Assembly: GCA_900317155.1 (NCBI GenBank)
Contig: ONFO01000002.1
Coordinates: forward strand, 1 to 64,000
Length of the DNA: 64,000 bases
Direction: 5' to 3'
DNA from: an uncultured Bacteroidales bacterium
Lineage (GTDB): Bacteria; Bacteroidota; Bacteroidia; Bacteroidales; F082
In this document: positions 57,777-64,000 of the stretch, in pieces
Position numbering within the stretch: position 1 is the first letter of the stretch
How the letters are laid out: the number at the start of each line of letters is the position of its first letter
The notes under the pieces: generated by a model
Seen by the model: the letters and a program-made list of their open reading frames with translations, nothing else
Databases searched by the model: none
Told to the model about the DNA's origin: nothing
Position numbers and translations under genes: made by a program

Positions 57777-59684
57777 CTATTGTTGATTGTCAAAAATCTC
57801 AAACCTACTATTCTTGCTAATGAACTCTGGCACGGTTCTCTTCATCAATTTCACCATGTCAGGTATTTCCACCTTGCGGGATAGGTCTTCCAACTCGTCA
57901 ATGATGGAAGCCACCTCATCATATTCATATTTCCTCACTTTGGCAATACGGATACGGTCATGCGAAGTGGGGAGCGTGTTTTCCGTATTCGACAGAACTT
58001 CCTCATAAAGCTTCTCACCCGGACGAAGTCCCGTGTATTTGATTTCAATGTCTTTGCCCACTTCATATCCTGCAAGCTGAATCATGCGGCGCGCCAAGGT
58101 GTCAATCTTCACGCTTTCACCCATGTCGAACACGAAGATTTGGGTTCCCGTGCTCATGGTGGCCGCCTCCATCACCAAGCGACAGGCCTCAGGGATGGTC
58201 ATGAAGAATCGGGTGATGTCGGGATGAGTCACCGTAACAGGGCCTCCATTTTCAATCTGTTCCCTGAAACGTGGGATGACGCTGCCGTTGCTGCCCAAGA
58301 CATTACCGAAACGGGTGGTTACAAATCTCGTCTTCCCTGGATGCTTGCCTTGTTCTATGGCTAACCCAAGCGACTGCACATAAATCTCAGCCAACCGCTT
58401 CGAACATCCCATGACGTTGGTGGGATTTACGGCCTTGTCGGTACTGATCATCACCATCTTCTCCACATCGTACTCGATGCACTTGTCGGCTACATTGCGA
58501 GAGCCGTACACGTTCACCAACACAGCTTCGCAGGGGTTCTCTTCCATCATTGGCACATGCTTGTAGGCTGCTGCATGGAACACCACCTGAGGATGATAGT
58601 GCCTGAAAGCAAAATCGAGACGTTCCTGCTGCCTCACGTCGCCAATCACCGGAACGAAATCCAATTCCGGGAATCGGCCTTCCAACTCGAGGCGAAGGTT
58701 GTGCATAGGTGTCTCTGCGTTGTCGAATAAAATCAGTTGCTTCACCCCGAAGGTGGCGAGCTGCCTACACAACTCACTGCCTATGCTGCCCGCGGCACCC
58801 GTGACAAGTATGATTTTCCCTTTGAAATTGTTGATGATGGCATCCATCGACAACTCTATCTCAGGTCGGCCAAGGAGGTCCTCAATCTTGATAGCCCTCA
58901 CCCTGTTTCTCGAAAGCCTTCCCTCCTCCACCTCATTGATGGTCGGAGCGATGAGAAGCCTTATGTTGTTGTGGTTGCAATAGTCAATGAGTGTGTTCTC
59001 ATGCTGGGCATCCTTCTCATTGGCGAAAAGGAGTGCCGAAATGGAAAGACGGTCAACAATGGCTTGGAATTCCTTGTTGGTCTGGAAATTGAAAATAGGG
59101 TAATCCGACAGTTTGAGTTTTTTCGTCGTGCTTTCAGGTGAGAGGAAGCCCACGATTTGGTAATGCGGTGAGTTTTGCAGGCGGGTGATGGCCGCCACCG
59201 ACTTGTCGGAGGTGCCGAACACAAGCACGCGTTGCCGCTTCTTCATATCGTTCAGGTTGCTCTTATACCGGTCGTAAACACTTACCATCATTATTCTAAC
59301 AAGCAGAACCAAAAACAGCGTAAGCAGAAAATCGCAGCAAAGTGCTGTAAAAATACTGGAATTGAAGAGGCAAGCTATTGCAACGATGATGCCCAGTAAT
59401 ACATCCTTGGTCAGAAAAGTCAAGGCATAACGCAACAGGTCATGGAAAGAGGAGTAGCGCACCACCAACTTGTATTCCTTGAAGGCAAGCATGGCAATGA
59501 TACTGTCTACAATTGAGCCGCCAATCCACCACCATGCAAAGTTGCCCGAATAGTAGCTTGAGCTGGCGAAGAAACTCAACACAAGCAAAACAATCACCGA
59601 CGCCCCAACAGAAAGGCACAAGTCCAATCCAAAAAAGGCTTTGGCGTTGAAGTATTTGTTTTGAAATCTTGTGAGGATATTCAT
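57777..59684 (-). CDS. Membrane nucleotide-sugar 4,6-dehydratase (PglF/WbpM/CapD family)
   Basis: The 635-residue protein has four N-terminal membrane helices, then a CoA-binding-like Rossmann domain (RVLFVFGTSDKS type) and the SDR dehydratase domain. This holds ILVTGAAGSIGSELCRQLAT (NAD site), STDKAVNPTNVMGCSKRLAE (active-site region) and TTRFGNVLGSNGSVIPRFRE. It converts UDP-GlcNAc to the 4-keto-6-deoxy sugar that feeds the PglE-like aminotransferase and PglD-like acyltransferase. It is the first gene of the glycan operon, about 305 nt downstream of the presumed transcription start. Confidence 0.93.
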   Translation of the reverse strand: MNILTRFQNKYFNAKAFFGLDLCLSVGASVIVLLVLSFFASSSYYSGNFAWWWIGGSIVDSIIAMLAFKEYKLVVRYSSFHDLLRYALTFLTKDVLLGIIVAIACLFNSSIFTALCCDFLLTLFLVLLVRIMMVSVYDRYKSNLNDMKKRQRVLVFGTSDKSVAAITRLQNSPHYQIVGFLSPESTTKKLKLSDYPIFNFQTNKEFQAIVDRLSISALLFANEKDAQHENTLIDYCNHNNIRLLIAPTINEVEEGRLSRNRVRAIKIEDLLGRPEIELSMDAIINNFKGKIILVTGAAGSIGSELCRQLATFGVKQLILFDNAETPMHNLRLELEGRFPELDFVPVIGDVRQQERLDFAFRHYHPQVVFHAAAYKHVPMMEENPCEAVLVNVYGSRNVADKCIEYDVEKMVMISTDKAVNPTNVMGCSKRLAEIYVQSLGLAIEQGKHPGKTRFVTTRFGNVLGSNGSVIPRFREQIENGGPVTVTHPDITRFFMTIPEACRLVMEAATMSTGTQIFVFDMGESVKIDTLARRMIQLAGYEVGKDIEIKYTGLRPGEKLYEEVLSNTENTLPTSHDRIRIAKVRKYEYDEVASIIDELEDLSRKVEIPDMVKLMKRTVPEFISKNSRFEIFDNQQ

Positions 59685-59989
59685 TTATGGTTTGTTTTGT
59701 TTATTTTGTATGACCTTACATCTGCTTAGTCACATGCACCCCCTTAAGCTAAGGTGAAATACGTTTAGAGTTGAATGTTTAGGGTTCAGAGTCAGTGTAT
59801 GGTGTAGCATTGAAAATGCGCTACATCCAAATAAGGGCGAAACAAAAAGATTTATATAAGATTCACGAAAGATTTGTTTCCTTACCCCTCTTCACGGCTT
59901 CGCCCCGTCAGTCACATTCCGTGTTGACAAGGCGCTCTCTTTGTGTGAGTTACAGGTATGGGCTATAACTCGGGAGTTGAGGTGGGATT
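59685..59989 (-). promoter_or_regulatory. Long 5' leader of the glycan operon
   Basis: Between the promoter at 59996-60003 and the dehydratase ATG lie about 300 nt without a supported gene. They hold a partial family B repeat (AGATTTATATAAGATTCACG at about 59849) and the GAACCCTAAACATTCAACTC type of simple repeats. Capsule operons of Bacteroidales often control read-through in such leaders. No upxY-like antiterminator gene is visible in this window. Confidence 0.4.
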
Positions 59990-59995
59990 GGATTG

Positions 59996-60003
59996 CAAAG
60001 ATA
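59996..60003 (-). promoter_or_regulatory. Bacteroidetes -7 element for the glycan operon
   Basis: The minus strand reads TATCTTTG. No invertible repeats of capsule-promoter type were seen flanking it. Confidence 0.6.
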
Positions 60004-60129
60004 ATGGTTAATTAATAATTGACAATTGAGAATTGAGAATTAGTTTGGAGGTGAACTGCCAAGTAAGCCCTTTCTTTCCATTGGATTGTCGGTTGTCAAG
60101 CCTAAGCTTTCCCCCAATAGGTTATCAAT

Positions 60130-60400
60130 GTACCCCCTAGCAACACAAGAGTAAACGCCGGCTTCCAGTCCATATAGAGCAGATAGCTCACAAGACCTTC
60201 CTCCCTTGGTTGTACTTGGCAGGGATGAGCCAATACAAGCCGAAGATGAAGGGGAAGACTAGCCAGAAATTGAAGGAGTTGAAGGGCATGGATATGAGTT
60301 CAAATAGAATTATTATTAGTTAGTACTCCAGCAGCACCAAGAGGATGGGGCGGATGATGGAGACGTTGGATAATATGGGTTTAGAGGCATTTATTGGGAA
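60130..60400 (-). pseudogene. Remnants of membrane O-acyltransferase genes
   Basis: From ATG 60289 the minus strand reads MPFNSFNFWLVFPFIFGLYW then LIPAKYNQGRK. After a frameshift VSYLLYMDWKPAFTLVLLG follows, the N-terminus of MBOAT/AlgI-type O-acyltransferases. Just upstream (about 60325-60400) PILSNVSIIRPILLVLLEY resembles the start of a type 3 acyltransferase before a stop. Both are N-terminal scraps only. Confidence 0.55.
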
Positions 60401-60520
60401 CTAATGGAAGCACGGGTCGCACAAAGACGGGGCTTGTTTGGCTTGGGGTTTCGGGGAATGGATATAGGTTGGTCGAATTGAGAGTTGATAGTTGATAGTT
60501 TGTAGTTGTTGGAAGTTAAT

Positions 60521-61924
60521 TCAATCCTCTTTCTCTATATCTTCTTTTTTGAAGAAACTGATTAATTCCTGTATTTTTTCCTGATTCACACAATTGTCGA
60601 CAAGTTCCTTCATATTGTTTATCCTATACGTTGTTGGAACACGCTTGATAAGTTTGTTTTCAAGATAAGTAAACAATGCATCTTGACTAAGGTTTTCATC
60701 GACCAAACCTTTACCAAAAATTTTTAAGAAGTATTCTGATGTAAGGATTTTATCAATATCAAAATAACTCATCACTTCACCAATCTGTTTCAAATCAGTA
60801 TTTTTGGTGGCTTCTTTTACGCTCTTAGTGTAGCCATTATCTTCCTCTAAATTGCCATCAGTCACGAAAAACACTTTTTTTGAATACTTCTTTAGAGATT
60901 CAATAAGTGATTCGGAATAAAAAGGTCCGATAGAAACAATATTTACAGAATCATATCCAAAATTATCATACTTTGTCGCCAACATTTGAATGAACAATTC
61001 TTCAGTCTTTCCTTCAACATATATGGAACATTCCTCTTTTTCAACTGTCTGGTTGTCTTTATCAGCCTTTATCAGCTCGTCCAATTCAAATAATTCAGGG
61101 CCAATATTCTTCAAATCAAACCGACGAGGGAACAGTGGAATCCATCCGTTGGCACTGCCCCAGACCATTCCCAAAGTACAGTTGGGCGTATTGTAGTAGA
61201 ATGTGATTAAACCGCCTATCTGACCATATCCATAACCTTTATAGTATTTGGAAATGGACTGCCAATAACTTTCTCTCTTTTCATGATTGAGGCCTTCGTA
61301 GAATCCAGAATCCATATTCATGACAGTGTCGCTGTCGTCATATTCTACTGCAGAAAAAACATCAGCAACTTGTGTTTCCTTTATTTTTTCAATACCTATG
61401 CGATAGCCAAAAGCCGTTAGAAGATAAATATTCTGAATTCCAAGAGTTCTTGCTTTTTCAGCCACTTCCACCAATTGTTTACTTGATTGGTCGCCAGTCG
61501 CTATAATATCATCGAGAAGAACAAGATTCTTTATTTTGCCTGCTTTTACAAGCTGAAGGTTATCTTTAGAAAAGAAATACGCAGAACTCAACCCGTTAAT
61601 CATTCTGAAGCTATAAGCAATCATTGCACCACTTTTGCCATCATTTCCAATGGGCATATATAAAGTGTTCTCATTGCTAATCCTATTGTCTTTTTCTAAC
61701 GCATGACGCAACAGCTTTGAATAAGCTACTGTCAACGCCACATTCAAATCATTAGCACCGATGACATTTAAGTTTTTCAGAACTCTCAAAGCCAAATCAT
61801 AATCATTCTTCTCAAACTGAAGAACCCAGGCCATAACTTCTTCTAAACTCTTTTCTACTGGCCAAGATTTAACGACAGAAGAAATCTCTTCAATACGGTT
61901 TTCAAGATACTTTGGGTATTTCAT
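60521..61924 (-). CDS. Phosphoribosyltransferase-like/TOPRIM fusion protein
   Basis: The 467-residue protein has an N-terminal helical part, then a PRTase-type PRPP loop LVLLDDIIATGDQSSKQL (residues 134-151). A region GQIGGLITFYYNTPNCTLGM ... WIPLFPRRFD is seen in PRTase-like proteins of predicted conflict systems. The C-terminal third is TOPRIM-like: YVEGKTEELFIQML (Glu at about 304) and VFFVTDGNLEED. It lies 19 bp after a small gene and a SEFIR/TIR gene, so the three form an operon. A sensing or nucleotide-processing role in defence is inference. Confidence 0.65.
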   Translation of the reverse strand: MKYPKYLENRIEEISSVVKSWPVEKSLEEVMAWVLQFEKNDYDLALRVLKNLNVIGANDLNVALTVAYSKLLRHALEKDNRISNENTLYMPIGNDGKSGAMIAYSFRMINGLSSAYFFSKDNLQLVKAGKIKNLVLLDDIIATGDQSSKQLVEVAEKARTLGIQNIYLLTAFGYRIGIEKIKETQVADVFSAVEYDDSDTVMNMDSGFYEGLNHEKRESYWQSISKYYKGYGYGQIGGLITFYYNTPNCTLGMVWGSANGWIPLFPRRFDLKNIGPELFELDELIKADKDNQTVEKEECSIYVEGKTEELFIQMLATKYDNFGYDSVNIVSIGPFYSESLIESLKKYSKKVFFVTDGNLEEDNGYTKSVKEATKNTDLKQIGEVMSYFDIDKILTSEYFLKIFGKGLVDENLSQDALFTYLENKLIKRVPTTYRINNMKELVDNCVNQEKIQELISFFKKEDIEKED

Positions 61925-61943
61925 ATTCTGTTAATTCAAAATA

Positions 61944-62288
61944 TTACTGCAACATGGTTTCATACATCCCAATCTTTTCGAAATGGTTGTTGAGTACTTC
62001 TGCAAACCTACCCATTACTATTCCAAAATGTGATTTGGATTTTTCCTTGTCCGTTGCATCGTTCTTTATAGTTGGCAATATCTTCAAACACTCGCCTCCT
62101 TCATAATAAGATGTAACAAACCTAAGCACTACATCATTGTATTGGTTATTGTCCCCAATATGCATAAGTCTGGTTCGATTATCTTCCACTACAAATTGCC
62201 ATGTCGGCAACTTTCCGTCGTCAATCAATTTCCTAATCTGAGACTTGATGTCTTCATATTCATTTTTTATCAATATATACATAATCAA
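61944..62288 (-). CDS. Small unknown protein between SEFIR and PRTase-TOPRIM genes
   Basis: The 114-residue protein runs MIMYILIKNEYEDIKSQIRK to VLNNHFEKIGMYETML. It is mixed alpha/beta with no motif I recognise (WQFVVEDNRTRLMHIGDNNQ). Spacers of 16 and 19 bp on its two sides put it in the same operon as both neighbours. It may be a regulator or specificity subunit. Confidence 0.6.
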   Translation of the reverse strand: MIMYILIKNEYEDIKSQIRKLIDDGKLPTWQFVVEDNRTRLMHIGDNNQYNDVVLRFVTSYYEGGECLKILPTIKNDATDKEKSKSHFGIVMGRFAEVLNNHFEKIGMYETMLQ

Positions 62289-62304
62289 ATCGTTTATTCA
62301 TAAT

Positions 62305-63741
62305 CTATATGGTAGCCACAATTTCCAACGACAATCCGCTTTTGATGTTTGGAATCATGTGGCGTCCGTCGTAATAATCATTGGCCTCCTTCAACGAGGT
62401 TATCAGCTTCTTGTATTCTTCAACATCGTTAACACCAAAAAGCACTTTCGCTTTCTCGAAATAGCGCTTCGAGACAAGTTTAGGCAGCACCTCCACCCCA
62501 TGGTTGTATATGCTGCAATCGGGATACCAATGGGTCTTGTAGCCGAATTTGCCCGGATAGATGACTGAGAGGTAATACAACAGGATGTCGGTTCTTACAA
62601 TGTCGTCGGCACGCAACTTATGGGCGTTTTTATGGATGTAGTTGGCATTGATGCTCACCTGGTTGAGGTTTTCTCTTTTATTCTTGAACTCGTTGAGTGT
62701 ATAGTTGTAGGTTTGGAAACAGAGGAAGGTTGTGCCTTCAAAGTTGTTTCTCCACTGGTTCTTCACCACACAGTAGCGGCTTGTCACAATTTCGCGCAAC
62801 ACATCGAAACGCTCAGCATTGACAAGCACACAGCACAACGACAGGAACCAACTGTAGTTGAAATGCCTGAAATGGTCGAATATCATGCTGTCGAGATAGC
62901 GGTCTTCGGGCAGCTCGATGCCATTGTCTTCAAGCACCTGGAGGTATCTCTCAAGAAAATCGACAAACAGTGCGCCTGTGCAATAGGGCGTTTTGGCTAT
63001 CGCTTGAAGGAAAACTATGAAGTCGTCCCCCAACGGCATCAATTGGTTAATGCCTTCATCTATCTTCGAAATGAAATTAGAGTTGGTAAACTCCTCTTTC
63101 TGTATCTTGTATTCGGGAACTATGGAGAGAAACAAGTCCAGATAGTCCTGAATCAAAGTCGCAGTGTTGGGCGAACCAGCCAAAATGGCTTTCTTGATGG
63201 CATCTACCTTGTGCGACGTGGGCAGGAAGATGGGGTTGTCGTCTTTCAGATACGACGGCATGTTGCCCAGTGTCGGCCTTTTGTGGAGCGGCTTGTCGTA
63301 GATGTCGCGCAGCAGCTGGTCGTAGCCCTCTTCAAACTTGTCGTCAGTACTGAGGTCGATAAATATTCTTGACTTGACAAACGTGGGGATGCAGGGTTTG
63401 CCCGCGCTATCATATTCAAACACTATTGGTATGAACTTGGTTTGCTCGGCATTGGAATATATCTCTTCCGACACTATGGTGCTTTCTATGCCCACACCGC
63501 CCTTGCGGGCGTTGGCTTTTTCGGCATATTCCTTGTTGCAGACAAGAAGAACCTTGTTCACAGTCGGGTCGTTGACCATCTGCTCCATGAACTTGTTCTT
63601 GTCCTGCCCGTCTTTGAGGTCGTAGATGTCCATGACACAATGGACCCCATCGGAGAACAACCTTTCGGCCAGTTGTTCCACCCTGATCTGGTTTTCCTTA
63701 GGGTGCCAGCTGTAAGATATAAACACTTTAGGGTTTTCCAT
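62305..63741 (-). CDS. SEFIR/TIR-like domain protein
   Basis: The 478-residue protein begins MENPKVFISYSWHPKENQIR and continues with LAERLFSDGVHCVMDIYDLK, DGQDKNKFMEQMV and VLLVCNKEYAEKANARKGGV, the SEFIR/TIR fold used in bacterial immunity, often as NAD-degrading effector or signalling adaptor. The remaining 300 residues are mainly helical and may be the sensor (ALFVDFLERYLQVLEDNGIE). It is the first gene of the three-gene operon. The ATG at 63741 is the only plausible start. Confidence 0.8.
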   Translation of the reverse strand: MENPKVFISYSWHPKENQIRVEQLAERLFSDGVHCVMDIYDLKDGQDKNKFMEQMVNDPTVNKVLLVCNKEYAEKANARKGGVGIESTIVSEEIYSNAEQTKFIPIVFEYDSAGKPCIPTFVKSRIFIDLSTDDKFEEGYDQLLRDIYDKPLHKRPTLGNMPSYLKDDNPIFLPTSHKVDAIKKAILAGSPNTATLIQDYLDLFLSIVPEYKIQKEEFTNSNFISKIDEGINQLMPLGDDFIVFLQAIAKTPYCTGALFVDFLERYLQVLEDNGIELPEDRYLDSMIFDHFRHFNYSWFLSLCCVLVNAERFDVLREIVTSRYCVVKNQWRNNFEGTTFLCFQTYNYTLNEFKNKRENLNQVSINANYIHKNAHKLRADDIVRTDILLYYLSVIYPGKFGYKTHWYPDCSIYNHGVEVLPKLVSKRYFEKAKVLFGVNDVEEYKKLITSLKEANDYYDGRHMIPNIKSGLSLEIVATI

Positions 63742-64000
63742 TGTTAGTTGACAGCTTTATCCAATTGATAATTGGTAGTTGAAAATTGATAATTCAGAGT
63801 TTAGTACAGAACCGGCGATTACTGGAAAAAATAGAAAATAACAAGAATACCGTTAAGAATTGGTTTTGTAAAATATTGAAAATTAATCAGTTGAAAATCT
63901 GTTATATAGAAGAGGCAGTGGTGGGTGTAAAGTTGACAGTTCCAAGGGTGGTAGAATAAGTACAACTCTAACATTTTCACAGAGGCAGGTTTTTGATGTA

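Noticed and set aside
59985-60015. Invertible capsule promoter
   Set aside because: A good -7 element is present, but I found no flanking inverted repeats of the kind bounding invertible Bacteroides capsule promoters, and no nearby recombinase gene.

Overview
This window looks like the chromosome of an uncultured anaerobic Bacteroidales bacterium, probably from a gut or rumen. The evidence is Bacteroidetes-type promoters (TAnnTTTG at -7), a type-2-like IleRS, methylmalonyl-CoA mutase subunits, many short secreted proteins with FN3-like or FISUMP domains, and a long Wzx/Wzy glycan locus crowded with accessory genes. I ran no searches; family names rest on motifs I recognise.

Layout. 1-10.5 kb (+ strand) is mostly housekeeping: the tail of a small secreted protein, a secreted beta-rich protein, ileS, a DksA/TraR protein, lspA, two lipoproteins and an O-antigen-ligase-like membrane protein with TPRs. 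10.5-14.7 kb (- strand) holds mutB, broken by a small internal deletion, and mutA, separated by a perfect four-way-junction palindrome. 14.8-18.3 kb carries two copies of a mobile palindromic repeat, a ComEC-like MBL hydrolase, a collapsed ATPase pseudogene and a secreted Cys/His protein. 18.4-22 kb is an overlapping operon of class I fumarase/tartrate dehydratase-like subunits, an MmgE/PrpD protein and a D-2-hydroxyacid dehydrogenase.

From 22 to 60 kb (- strand) lies a large surface-glycan locus. It encodes routes to UDP-L-FucNAc (FnlA/B/C), UDP-ManNAcA (WecB/C) and a bacillosamine-type 4-acylamino sugar (PglF-, PglE- and PglD-like), an initiating sugar transferase, glycosyltransferases, Wzx, Wzy and acyltransferases. 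A CitE-like / MaoC-like / ATP-grasp trio suggests that an unusual acyl group is made and attached. The locus is repeatedly interrupted by toxin-antitoxin and defence-like modules: two paralogous TA modules, a large PIN-like protein, an ART-like toxin pair, a truncated ubiquitin-E1-like/DUF6527 module, an AAA ATPase with a PD-(D/E)XK-like nuclease, and a three-gene Cas2-like/AAA ATPase/unknown operon. Just upstream of the locus is a SEFIR/TIR - small protein - PRTase/TOPRIM operon.

The most unusual theme is repeats. Several palindromic families sit at gene junctions in the glycan locus. Three different repeat sequences appear inside glycan-gene coding regions without breaking the frame (35.4, 27.7 and 43.6 kb). 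Duplicated 3' ends of glycan genes bound the inserted modules, as tandem arrays at 28.1 and 43.0 kb and as orphan tails at 30.6, 34.1, 40.3 and 42.9 kb. The strongest candidates for a new system are the Cas2-like/ATPase operon, the SEFIR/PRTase-TOPRIM operon, and the process that adds modules at gene 3' ends and places palindromes inside genes.
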